The notes beneath the pieces are model-generated. The model saw nothing but the letters and a program-made list of their open reading frames with translations, did no database searches and was not told the origin of the DNA. A DNA stretch of 64,000 bases. It comes from Faecalibacter macacae (GTDB lineage Bacteria; Bacteroidota; Bacteroidia; Flavobacteriales; Weeksellaceae). The DNA lies in NCBI RefSeq assembly GCF_003687725.1, contig NZ_RDOJ01000003.1, forward strand, positions 3,605 through 67,604. The letters are read 5' to 3'. Positions 33,538 to 41,718 of the stretch are shown here, piece by piece. Position numbers and translations under genes: made by a program. The stretch's first letter is position 1. Each line of letters opens with the position of its first letter.

Positions 33538-34329
33538 TTAATCTCCATCAATCAAACGACCTAATCCACCTAAAACAGATCCTTCTCCTTTAGACGATCC
33601 ACCTGCAGAAGGCGCATGTGCAATAATACGATCTGCCAATCGGCTAAATGGTAAAGATTGTACATAGACAGTTCCAGGTCCACGTAACGTCGCGAAGAAA
33701 ACTCCTTCACCACCGAATAAAGTATTTTTTATTCCGCCAACAAATTCGATGTCATAATCAACCGTTTGTTCAAAACCAACGATACAACCTGTATCTACTT
33801 TTAATACTTCACCAGGTTGTAAAACTTTTTTGTGTAAAGTTCCACCAGCATGGATAAAACTCATTCCGTCACCTTCTAATTTTTGCATGATAAATCCTTC
33901 ACCACCAAAAATTCCAGTTCCTATTTTACGGTTAAATTCTATTCCGACAGAAACACCTTTGGCAGCAGCTAAAAATGCATCTTTCTGACAGATAAATTTC
34001 CCATTGTATTTTGATAAATCCAACGGAATAATTTTACCAGGATATGGTGAGGCAAAAGAAACTTTCTTTTTCCCGTGTCCGTAATTTGTATATGTTGTCA
34101 TAAAGAGACCTTCGCCAGTTAACATACGTTTTCCAGCATTCATCAATTTACCAAATATTCCTTTGCTTTGTGTAGAACCATCACCAAAAATAGTCTCCAT
34201 TTTGATTCCGTCTTCCATCATCATAAAACTTCCGGCTTCAGCAACAACAGTTTCTTGTGGATCTAATTCGATTTCCACAAATTGCATTTCTTCTCCAAAA
34301 ATCTCGTAATCTATTTCGTGTGCGTTCAT
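33538..34329 (-). CDS. AIM24 / TIGR00266 family protein
   Basis: A 263-residue cytoplasmic beta-rich protein. Typical family features are [20 protein letters not shown] near the N-terminus, repeated GGEGF or [10 protein letters not shown] turns, and a Gly/Ser-rich C-terminus ([20 protein letters not shown]). The family (tryptophan RNA-binding attenuator-like fold, related to mitochondrial AIM24) has no settled function in bacteria. No membrane segment or signal peptide. It is divergent from the ferredoxin gene. Confidence 0.87.
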   Translation of the reverse strand: MNAHEIDYEIFGEEMQFVEIELDPQETVVAEAGSFMMMEDGIKMETIFGDGSTQSKGIFGKLMNAGKRMLTGEGLFMTTYTNYGHGKKKVSFASPYPGKIIPLDLSKYNGKFICQKDAFLAAAKGVSVGIEFNRKIGTGIFGGEGFIMQKLEGDGMSFIHAGGTLHKKVLQPGEVLKVDTGCIVGFEQTVDYDIEFVGGIKNTLFGGEGVFFATLRGPGTVYVQSLPFSRLADRIIAHAPSAGGSSKGEGSVLGGLGRLIDGD

Positions 34330-34447
34330 GCTTTTTCTATTTTTATAGTTAGTAGCTAAAATGAGTATTTCGTAACAAGAATTGTTATAAATTATTCTTA
34401 AAATTTATTCTGAATCGATAAACTTTTTTTAGTGAACGAAGTATTAG

Positions 34448-34455
34448 TATTTTTG
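34448..34455 (+). promoter_or_regulatory. -7 box of the ferredoxin gene (TATTTTTG)
   Basis: Perfect consensus 17 bases before the ATG. It is embedded in a 19 base block (34446-34464) that is repeated almost exactly at 34364-34381. Confidence 0.7.
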
Positions 34456-34472
34456 TAACAAGAACATTGAAA

Positions 34473-34805
34473 ATGGCAGATATTAAAATTACAATTATAG
34501 ATAGAGACGGAGTTTCTCATGAGGTTGATGCTCCAACAGATATGAATATGAACGTGATGGAATTAGTTCGTGCATACGAGTTAGCACCAGAAGGTACAAT
34601 TGGTGTTTGTGGAGGTATGGCAATGTGCGCATCTTGTCAATGTTACGTACAAACGCCAGAAATTAACTTACCAGAAATGACGCCAGATGAAGATGCAATG
34701 TTAGGTGAAGCTTTCAATGTACAAGATAATTCTCGTTTAGGATGTCAGTTACATATCACAGAAGATATGGACGGTTTAGTGGTAGAATTAGCTCCTGAAT
34801 ATTAA
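34473..34805 (+). CDS. 2Fe-2S ferredoxin, adrenodoxin type
   Basis: A 110-residue ferredoxin with cluster ligands Cys46, Cys52, Cys55 (VCGGMAMCASC) and Cys91 (LGCQLHI), the C-x5-C-x2-C-xn-C spacing of vertebrate/ISC-type ferredoxins. It carries single electrons in the cytoplasm. The ATG of MADIKI is chosen; a TTG six bases upstream is less likely. It is a candidate partner of the reductase at 30521. polA follows 93 bases downstream, separated by a foldable intergenic region. Confidence 0.92.
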   Translation: MADIKITIIDRDGVSHEVDAPTDMNMNVMELVRAYELAPEGTIGVCGGMAMCASCQCYVQTPEINLPEMTPDEDAMLGEAFNVQDNSRLGCQLHITEDMDGLVVELAPEY

Positions 34806-34812
34806 TTATTGT

Positions 34813-34877
34813 GTTTTACGTAGTATGTGATATGTTCTACGTAGATAAAATTTTGCGTTTACCGTAAGACGTAAAAC
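34813..34877 (+). other. Nested inverted repeats of TACGT type between ferredoxin and polA
   Basis: GTTTTACGT (34813-34821) is the exact reverse complement of ACGTAAAAC (34869-34877). Bases 34818-34823 (ACGTAG) can instead pair with CTACGT (34837-34842). The two pairings share bases and exclude each other. No T run follows, so it is not a standard terminator. No promoter consensus is clear. Confidence 0.45.
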
Positions 34878-34898
34878 GTATTACTTAAAACTTAACAA

Positions 34899-37733
34899 AT
34901 GAATCAAGATAAAAGATTATTTCTTTTGGATGCTTATGCCTTAATTTTTAGAGGTTATTATGCATTTATAAAAAATCCACGAATCAATTCAAAAGGATTC
35001 AACACCTCAGCAATTATGGGGTTTATGAACTCTCTTTTTGATGTCCTTCGTCGTGAACAACCGACGCATTTAGCCGTTGTTTTTGATGTTGGAGAAGCAA
35101 CTGTTCGTACCGTTGATTTTCCAGAGTACAAAGGAAATCGTGACGAAACGCCAGAAGCAATTCGCGAAGGTGTACCATATATTCAAGAGTTATTAAGAGC
35201 TTTAAATATTCCTGTGTTATTTGCGCAAGGATATGAGGCAGATGATGTAATCGGAACTTTAGCAATTAAAGCTGAAAAAGAAGGTTACATGACGTATATG
35301 GTAACTCCCGATAAGGATTTTGGACAATTAGTTACCGAAAATATCAAAATGTACCGTCCGCCAGCAAATGGAAAAGGTGTTGAGATTTGGGGAATCGAAG
35401 AAATTAAAGAAAAATTTGGTGTAGATTATCCAATTCAGGTTATCGATTATTTAGGTATGATGGGTGATGCTGTGGATAATATTCCTGGTTTACCAGGAGT
35501 TGGAGCAAAAACTGCAAGTAAATACATCAAAGAATTTGGTTCGTTAGAGAATTTATTAGCAAATACAAATCAATTAAAAGGGAAAGCAAAAGAGAAAATT
35601 GAAGCGAATAAAGAATTAGGTTTATTATCTAAAAAATTAGCAACAATTATTACTGATGCTCCTGTTGAGTTTGATGAGGAAGATTTATTAGTTTCTTCGC
35701 CAGATATTGATAAAGTAACTGAATTATTTACGGAGTTAGAATTCCGTCGAATGTTAGAAACAGTTTACAAAATTTACGGATTAGATGGTTCTGGTATTAT
35801 CAAGGAAGCGCAAGAGGAAATTTCTATTGCATCTCAAGAAAATGCTAAGGAGAATCAAACGGCTCAACAATCATTGTTTGATTTTACTTCGGATGAAGAA
35901 ATTGTTCCTCAAAATTCTGTATTTACAAATATCAATTCAACTGATCATTTTTATCAATTAGTTGATACGCCAAAATCAAGAAATTTATTAATCAGAAAAT
36001 TAAAAGGTTTAAAAGAATTTTGTTTCGATACAGAAACTACTTCTTTAGAAACTTTGGAAGCTGAATTAGTAGGTATTTCTTTTTCTTACGAAAAAGGCAA
36101 AGGATATTATGTTCCTTTTTCTGCTGATTTTGATGAAGCAAAAGCTTTAATTAACGAATTTAAAGAAGTTTTAGAAGATGAATCAATTGCTAAAATTGGT
36201 CAGAATTTAAAATATGACATTAAAGTTTTAGCAAAATATGGTATTGAAATTAAAGGAAATAATTTCGATACGATGATTGCTCATTATTTAATTAATCCAG
36301 ATATGCGTCACGGAATGGATGTTTTATCTGAAACTTATTTGAATTATCAGCCAGTTAAAATTGAGGATTTAATCGGTAAAAAAGGAAAGAATCAAAAGTC
36401 TTTTAGAGAAGTAGAATTAGAAGCGCAGACAGAGTATGCTGTGGAAGATGCTGATATTACCTATCAATTAAAAAATCTTTTCGAACCTGAATTAATCAAA
36501 GCGAATACGCATAAATTATTTACAGATCTTGAAATGCCATTGATGCAAGTTTTAGCTGAAATGGAATTGAAAGGAATTAATTTAGATGTTCCATTCTTAA
36601 AAGAATTATCTGTAAAACACGAAGCTAAATTAGCAGAATTAGAAGCGCAAATTTACGAACATGCTGGTGAAGAATTTAATGTGAATTCTCCACGTCAGTT
36701 AGGTGAGATTTTATTTGATAAATTACAATTAGATCCAAAAGCGAAGAAAACTAAAACTGGTCAGTACGCAACTGGGGAAGAAATTATTTCTAAGCTAAAA
36801 GATAAACACGATATTATTGCAGATATTTTACAATATCGTCAATTACAAAAATTAAAATCGACTTATATCGATGCGTTACCAGAATTGGTAAATTCAAAAA
36901 CAGGTCGTCTGCATACAACGTATGCGCAAACAGTAGCTGCTACTGGTCGTTTATCTTCTGTTAATCCAAACTTACAGAATATTCCAATTCGTTCAGAAGA
37001 AGGTCAGCAAATCCGTAAAGCATTTATTGCATCAGATGAAAATCATGTCTTAATTTCTGCCGATTATTCGCAAATCGAATTACGTTTAATTGCGCAAATG
37101 TCGCAAGATCCTGCGATGGTAGAAGCTTTTAAAAGTGGACAAGATATTCACGCAGCAACAGCAGCAAAAGTATTTAATGTTGCCTTAGATGAGGTAACTC
37201 GCGAGCAACGTAGTCAAGCAAAAACGGTAAACTTCGGAATTATTTACGGGGTTTCAGCTTTTGGATTAGCAGAACAAGCTAATGTTTCTCGAAAGGAGGC
37301 GAAAGAGTTGATTGATGCATATTATGTAACTTATCCGACGTTAAAATCTTACATCGAAAAACAAGTTGATTTGGCTCGTGATCAAGGATATGTAGAAACA
37401 TTAATGGGACGTCGTCGTTATTTAAAAGATATTAATTCGAGAAATGGAGTTGTTCGTTCGCATGCCGAACGTAACGCGGTAAATGCACCAATCCAAGGTA
37501 CGGCTGCAGATATTGTTAAAATAGCAATGATTGAAATTCAGCGCGAGTTGAAGAAAAATTTCAAAACAAAAATGCTTTTACAAGTGCATGATGAGTTAAT
37601 TTTTGATGCACCAAAAGATGAAGTTGAAGCAGTTTCTGAAATGATTAAAGCAAAAATGGAAGCAGCAGCGTCGTTTGATGTTCCTTTAATTGCTGAAGTT
37701 GGAGTAGGAGCTAACTGGTTAGAGGCGCATTAA
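34899..37733 (+). CDS. polA: DNA polymerase I
   Basis: A 944-residue polymerase with all three domains. The N-terminal 5'-3' exonuclease covers about 1-290 (FDVGEATVRTVDFPEYKGNR, DDVIGTLA, TPDKDFGQLV). The 3'-5' exonuclease starts near 365, where FCFDTETTSLE keeps the metal-binding Asp and Glu, so proofreading is probably active. The polymerase domain has motif A (SADYSQIELR), the O helix (RSQAKTVNFGIIYG) and motif C (LLQVHDELIFD). It acts in Okazaki fragment processing and repair. Length is normal. A terminator follows. Confidence 0.97.
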   Translation: MNQDKRLFLLDAYALIFRGYYAFIKNPRINSKGFNTSAIMGFMNSLFDVLRREQPTHLAVVFDVGEATVRTVDFPEYKGNRDETPEAIREGVPYIQELLRALNIPVLFAQGYEADDVIGTLAIKAEKEGYMTYMVTPDKDFGQLVTENIKMYRPPANGKGVEIWGIEEIKEKFGVDYPIQVIDYLGMMGDAVDNIPGLPGVGAKTASKYIKEFGSLENLLANTNQLKGKAKEKIEANKELGLLSKKLATIITDAPVEFDEEDLLVSSPDIDKVTELFTELEFRRMLETVYKIYGLDGSGIIKEAQEEISIASQENAKENQTAQQSLFDFTSDEEIVPQNSVFTNINSTDHFYQLVDTPKSRNLLIRKLKGLKEFCFDTETTSLETLEAELVGISFSYEKGKGYYVPFSADFDEAKALINEFKEVLEDESIAKIGQNLKYDIKVLAKYGIEIKGNNFDTMIAHYLINPDMRHGMDVLSETYLNYQPVKIEDLIGKKGKNQKSFREVELEAQTEYAVEDADITYQLKNLFEPELIKANTHKLFTDLEMPLMQVLAEMELKGINLDVPFLKELSVKHEAKLAELEAQIYEHAGEEFNVNSPRQLGEILFDKLQLDPKAKKTKTGQYATGEEIISKLKDKHDIIADILQYRQLQKLKSTYIDALPELVNSKTGRLHTTYAQTVAATGRLSSVNPNLQNIPIRSEEGQQIRKAFIASDENHVLISADYSQIELRLIAQMSQDPAMVEAFKSGQDIHAATAAKVFNVALDEVTREQRSQAKTVNFGIIYGVSAFGLAEQANVSRKEAKELIDAYYVTYPTLKSYIEKQVDLARDQGYVETLMGRRRYLKDINSRNGVVRSHAERNAVNAPIQGTAADIVKIAMIEIQRELKKNFKTKMLLQVHDELIFDAPKDEVEAVSEMIKAKMEAAASFDVPLIAEVGVGANWLEAH

Positions 37734-37756
37734 TTTTATAAAATATTATCAAGTAG

Positions 37757-37783
37757 ATCCACACTAAAAAGTGTGGATTTTTT
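37757..37783 (+). terminator. Intrinsic terminator of polA
   Basis: Perfect ATCCACACT / AGTGTGGAT, AAAA loop, T run. Confidence 0.9.
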
Positions 37784-37843
37784 GTTTAAAAAATATTGTG
37801 TATTTTATAAATGGCTGTATTTTTACTTAACAAAAACACACAA

Positions 37844-38269
37844 ATGAAACAATTTTACTTGATGCTTTTCTTCGGATTAGCTTCGGTTGGAATCAATGCG
37901 CAGGAAATAGACCGTTTTCCAATTTATCCAGGTTGTGAACGTTATATGAAAGACAATCAAAAATTAAATGGTTGTTTGCAAGAACGATTAGCGACAGATC
38001 TTAAATTATATACTAAAGACGATAGTAAAAAGAATGCAGAAGCAAAACCGGAATTAGTTAAAATTTCTTTCGTTATCGATCAAAAAGGTGTGATGAAAGA
38101 TTTTGAACTAATTGAGAGTGAGAGTGATGTAGCGTCTAAAAAACTTTTAAAAAGACTAGATGAACTTGTTAAGTACAATGAAAAAAGAAATCGTAAGATA
38201 GAGCCAGCTTCGTACAGAAAAAGAAGTGTTCAGTTTAAAGTTACTTATTTAGGAATTCAGAATGTATAG
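37844..38269 (+). CDS. Secreted TonB-C-terminal-like protein (second FPxYPGC paralog)
   Basis: A 141-residue protein with a signal peptide ending near INAQ (20), followed by FPIYPGC (25-31) and a second Cys44 in NGCLQERL. The rest (VKISFVIDQKGVMKDFELI, KRSVQFKVTYL) fits a TonB_C-like fold. It has the same layout as the 14269 gene. No membrane anchor. The ATG at 37844 is used; an ATG 33 bases upstream lies over a weak -7-like box (TATTTTTA). Function unknown. Confidence 0.68.
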   Translation: MKQFYLMLFFGLASVGINAQEIDRFPIYPGCERYMKDNQKLNGCLQERLATDLKLYTKDDSKKNAEAKPELVKISFVIDQKGVMKDFELIESESDVASKKLLKRLDELVKYNEKRNRKIEPASYRKRSVQFKVTYLGIQNV

Positions 38270-38274
38270 AATAT

Positions 38275-38304
38275 AATCCAAATCGAAAGATTTGGATTTT
38301 TTTT
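38275..38304 (+). terminator. Intrinsic terminator of the 37844 gene
   Basis: AATCCAAATC / GATTTGGATT, GAAA loop, T run. Confidence 0.9.
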
Positions 38305-38382
38305 GTAAATATAGTAATGAAGCATATTTTACATAAGAGAATTAGTTATATCTTAGTCGTAACCAACTAACATATAACTTGT

Positions 38383-38937
38383 ATGAGAAAAATTTCTCTT
38401 TTACTCACTCTTATTTTTCTAATCACTTCATGTAGCAAAGAAGTTGTTTTGGATATAAAATCCCAAGAAGATATAGATAAAAATATTGCTAATTCATACA
38501 TCAAAGTTTCTTATGATTATGAAAATTTAGATTTAAAAAATTGTAATGATTTCGTTTTTGAATTTAAAGATGTTGAAGTTATTAAATTAAGAAAATCTGA
38601 TTTTGATGAAATTTCTAAAGGATTAATTAATTCAAAATTAAGCTCGGTTCAAACAACAACAGGTTCTGATTTTTCATTAGAATACAGAGGATATAAATTC
38701 TGTATGAATCATCTTGGAAACATAATAAGAAACAATAGAAGAATGAATGATGATCAAGATTTGGGTTATTTAATAAAATCAAAATCTAATTATTATAATC
38801 ATTTTACGGAAGAAGAATTAGTTAAAAATGATTCGTTAGTAAATCGTTTAGGATTGCCTTTTGGCTATAATTATATTGATAGCCTTGCTGTAAGTAAAGA
38901 TGTATTAAAAAAGAAAAATATTATTCTTACTTATTAA
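38383..38937 (+). CDS. Uncharacterised lipoprotein (paralog of 17509 gene)
   Basis: A 184-residue protein with lipobox LITSC (Cys17). The mature domain aligns by eye over about 100 residues with the lipoprotein at 17509-18078, with shared EVIKLRKSDF, SDFS, KFC, YYN and GLPFGYNY blocks in order. No known domain is recognised. It lies 11 bases before the LuxR-type regulator on the same strand and may be co-transcribed with it. Confidence 0.7.
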   Translation: MRKISLLLTLIFLITSCSKEVVLDIKSQEDIDKNIANSYIKVSYDYENLDLKNCNDFVFEFKDVEVIKLRKSDFDEISKGLINSKLSSVQTTTGSDFSLEYRGYKFCMNHLGNIIRNNRRMNDDQDLGYLIKSKSNYYNHFTEEELVKNDSLVNRLGLPFGYNYIDSLAVSKDVLKKKNIILTY

Positions 38938-38948
38938 TAATCATTGAA

Positions 38949-39644
38949 ATGAAACAATCTAAAATTCAACAATCGGATTTACAATCCTTTTTAAAAGTTC
39001 CATTTTCGTATTATTTTATTTATGATTTACAAAAAAGTACATTTGATTTCGTTGAAGATAAAATAAGTAATGTATTGGGTTATGTAGCTGAAGAAATTAA
39101 TATAGATTTATTTTTAGCTCGTATTCATAAATCAGATTTACAAGATTTAATGAAACATGAGATATCAATTAATCGATTTTTAAAGAATATTTCAATTGAT
39201 CACTACTTTGATTTTATTTTTAGATATGATTTCAGAATTGAAACTAAATCTGGAACTGAGAAAAGAATTTTGCAAGAAATAAAATTTCATACAATTGATG
39301 AAGATGGTATAATTCATAAAGTGTATGTAAAACATACAGATATTTCTGGTTTACAGTTTGTCAAATCTAATTTGGCAATAATAGGTATTAATGGTCAAGA
39401 TTCAATATATAATGTAGATGCAGAAAATAGCGAGTTTACTGATTTTACATTAACAAAAAGAGAAATTGAAATTGTAAAATTATTAGCTAAAAACTATTCG
39501 AGTGTGCAGATTTCAGAAAAATTATTTATAAGTATTCATACTGTAAATACGCACCGAAAAAATATATTATCAAAGAGTAAATGCAATAACTTCTTAGAAT
39601 TGATTTTACTTTTAAAACAAAAAGGTTGGACTCACTTTCAATAA
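38949..39644 (+). CDS. LuxR-type transcriptional regulator with PAS-like N-terminus
   Basis: A 231-residue protein. Residues 1 to about 135 look like a PAS-type sensor domain (SYYFIYDLQKSTFDFVEDKI, then HKSDLQDLMKHE, and KVYVKHTDISGLQ). The C-terminal 65 residues are a LuxR/GerE helix-turn-helix: FTLTKREIEIVKLLAKNYSS, ISEKLFISIHTVNTHRKNIL. There is no receiver Asp, so it is not a response regulator. The ligand and targets are unknown. The adjacent lipoprotein gene is the obvious candidate for shared control. Confidence 0.85.
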   Translation: MKQSKIQQSDLQSFLKVPFSYYFIYDLQKSTFDFVEDKISNVLGYVAEEINIDLFLARIHKSDLQDLMKHEISINRFLKNISIDHYFDFIFRYDFRIETKSGTEKRILQEIKFHTIDEDGIIHKVYVKHTDISGLQFVKSNLAIIGINGQDSIYNVDAENSEFTDFTLTKREIEIVKLLAKNYSSVQISEKLFISIHTVNTHRKNILSKSKCNNFLELILLLKQKGWTHFQ

Positions 39645-39645
39645 A

Positions 39646-39672
39646 AAAATCCCGTTATAAAAACGGGATTTT
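39646..39672. terminator. Bidirectional terminator between the LuxR-type and methyltransferase genes
   Basis: AAAATCCCGTT / AACGGGATTTT with a 5 base loop. Confidence 0.9.
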
Positions 39673-39676
39673 AATA

Positions 39677-40447
39677 TTATAAAGGTTTTCTTACAATCGG
39701 AAGTATTTCACCTTTTTCTAAACAGTATTTTTCAACGTCACTTGCGGGTATTTGTTTTGTGTAGTCTACTTGCTCTACAATAAATCCTGCATTTTCCAAA
39801 CGTTTATAATAATCTAAACCATATACACGAACGTGATCATATTGTCCAAATTCGCGGCGACGATCTTCTTTTGAAGTGATTGTTGGATCTTCGTAAGTAA
39901 CATCTCTTTGATAAGAGATAGGAACTTGTAAAATTCCCCAACCTCCAGGTTTCATCACTCTGAATAATTCTGACATTGCTTTTGCATCGTCCGGAATATG
40001 TTCTAACACGTGATTACAGAAAATAACATCATATGTATTATCATCAAAAGGTAAGTCGCAAATGTCAGCTTTAACATCAGCTAAAGGCGATTCTAAATCA
40101 CTTGTTGTGTAATCTAAATGATTTAGATTACGAAATCTTTTGATAAACGACTGCTCAGGAGCTATATGTAAAACTTTTGCAGCTTTTGTAAAAAAGTCTG
40201 TTTCGTTTTTCAAGTATAACCACATTAAGCGGTGTCTTTCTAACGAATAAGTTCCTGGAGAAAGCACATTTTCACGTTGATTCTCGTAACCGTATGGTAA
40301 TAAATTTTTATATCCTTGATTATCGATTGGATCTTCAAAACGATTTCCTCGCATGTACCAAACGATAAATGGTCGAACGATGTAACTTCCTTGTATTAAT
40401 AAAGGACGTGGAACAATGTTCATTATTTTTTTAAATGCCGCTTTCAC
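39677..40447 (-). CDS. Class I SAM-dependent methyltransferase
   Basis: A 256-residue protein with a central methyltransferase domain. It has the acidic loop after VLHIAPE (motif I is degenerate compared with the usual GxGxG), DICDLPFDDNTYDVIFCNHVLEHIPD (motifs II-III region) and MSELFRVMKPGGWGILQVP. This set is typical of Methyltransf_11 proteins linked to glycan or small-molecule modification. The substrate is unknown. It is the last gene of a minus-strand operon gpmI-HAD-map-methyltransferase, 16 bases after map. Confidence 0.83.
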   Translation of the reverse strand: MKAAFKKIMNIVPRPLLIQGSYIVRPFIVWYMRGNRFEDPIDNQGYKNLLPYGYENQRENVLSPGTYSLERHRLMWLYLKNETDFFTKAAKVLHIAPEQSFIKRFRNLNHLDYTTSDLESPLADVKADICDLPFDDNTYDVIFCNHVLEHIPDDAKAMSELFRVMKPGGWGILQVPISYQRDVTYEDPTITSKEDRRREFGQYDHVRVYGLDYYKRLENAGFIVEQVDYTKQIPASDVEKYCLEKGEILPIVRKPL

Positions 40448-40463
40448 TAAATGAGATTAAAGC

Positions 40464-41273
40464 TTATGGTTTAAATAAAAATGGTGTTTCTTCGTCAGTA
40501 ACAATTCCTAATGCATCGTAAATGTATTGGAATGTTGATAATAATTTAGGTTGTCCGTCAACAACACAAACATCATGTTCAAAGTGAGCAGAATATTTAT
40601 TATCACGAGTTGTAACAGTCCAACCATCTTTATGGAATTTTACCTTTTCAGTTCCCATATTAGTCATAGGTTCGATTGCTAAAACCATTCCTTCCTCAAT
40701 TTTTTTACCTGAACCACGACGTCCGTAATTTGGTACTTGAGGATCTTCGTGCATTTTACGACCTAAACCATGCCCAACTAATTCACGTACGATTCCGTAA
40801 CCTTCCTTTTCACAATGAACTTGGATTGCATTTCCGATATCACCAATACGATTACCTTTTTTCATTTGCTCGATACCTTTGTATAAAGACTCTTTAGTAA
40901 TGCGTAATAATTTTTCTGCTTCAGCATCAATTTCACCAACAGCGAAAGTGTAAGCGTGGTCACCGTAAAAATCGTTCATAAAAACACCACAATCTACAGA
41001 TAGGATATCACCTTCTTGGATTGGCGTATCATTAGGAATACCGTGAACAACTTGCTCATTCGGAGAAATACATAAGTTTTTAGGAAAATCATACATTCCT
41101 AAAAATGCAGGATATCCACCGTTATCACGAATGAATTCACCACCTAATTTATCTAAAAAATTAGTAGTAACTCCTGGTTTGATTTCTTTTGCTAACATAC
41201 CTAATGTTTTAGACACTAATTGTGCGCTTAGGTACATTAATTCTAATTCTTCTTTGCTTTTTAAATGTATCAT
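40464..41273 (-). CDS. map: Type I methionine aminopeptidase
   Basis: A 269-residue pita-bread metalloprotease that removes the initiator Met. The metal ligands are in DCGVFMNDFYGDHAYTF (two Asp), GHGLGRKMHEDP (His), AIEPM (Glu) and HFEHDVCV (Glu). Its ATG overlaps the stop of the HAD gene by four bases (41270-41273), indicating coupled translation within the gpmI operon. No N-terminal zinc-finger extension. Confidence 0.95.
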   Translation of the reverse strand: MIHLKSKEELELMYLSAQLVSKTLGMLAKEIKPGVTTNFLDKLGGEFIRDNGGYPAFLGMYDFPKNLCISPNEQVVHGIPNDTPIQEGDILSVDCGVFMNDFYGDHAYTFAVGEIDAEAEKLLRITKESLYKGIEQMKKGNRIGDIGNAIQVHCEKEGYGIVRELVGHGLGRKMHEDPQVPNYGRRGSGKKIEEGMVLAIEPMTNMGTEKVKFHKDGWTVTTRDNKYSAHFEHDVCVVDGQPKLLSTFQYIYDALGIVTDEETPFLFKP

Positions 41274-41692
41274 AATCCAAAAAATCCTCTCTTTTTTTTC
41301 TTACGAACAGGTTCTGTACCATGTTCGTGAAGAGAAAATTCTATTTTTTTTGTTATAATTTGATAAACTTCACCCCAACCTGGGAATCCACCTAAATTTC
41401 TGTCGTCAATAAAAATATCAGCATTTATTTTTCGACTTGCTTTTGATTCGTCAAAATCTTCTCCAATAAAACTGTTGTTGATTCCGTAAAATTCAATTCC
41501 GTTTTTAGTACAAAATTCAACAGCCTCTTCTAAAGCTTTTCCACTTCGGTAAGTCCAAAGAGTTAAACGGTAACCGTCGTTTTGTAATTGTTTTAAAGTT
41601 TCGAAAGCGAATAATTTTGGTTTACCAATAGCAGGGTATTTATCGTCTACAATTGTTCCATCAAAATCAACGGCAATAATTTTATTAGTCAT
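41270..41692 (-). CDS. HAD-like phosphatase, BT0820 type
   Basis: A 140-residue small HAD-superfamily hydrolase with the nucleophile motif DFDGTIV (9-15), LTLWTYRSG (motif II) and IFIDDRNLGG (motif IV Asp pair). It matches the Bacteroidota BT0820 family, whose structure is known but whose substrate, from memory, is not settled. It lies 26 bases after gpmI and overlaps map by four bases. Its place between a glycolytic mutase and Met aminopeptidase does not reveal a role. Confidence 0.85.
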   Translation of the reverse strand: MTNKIIAVDFDGTIVDDKYPAIGKPKLFAFETLKQLQNDGYRLTLWTYRSGKALEEAVEFCTKNGIEFYGINNSFIGEDFDESKASRKINADIFIDDRNLGGFPGWGEVYQIITKKIEFSLHEHGTEPVRKKKKRGFFGL

Positions 41693-41718
41693 ACTTTATA
41701 GGTTTAGTTATGTCTATT

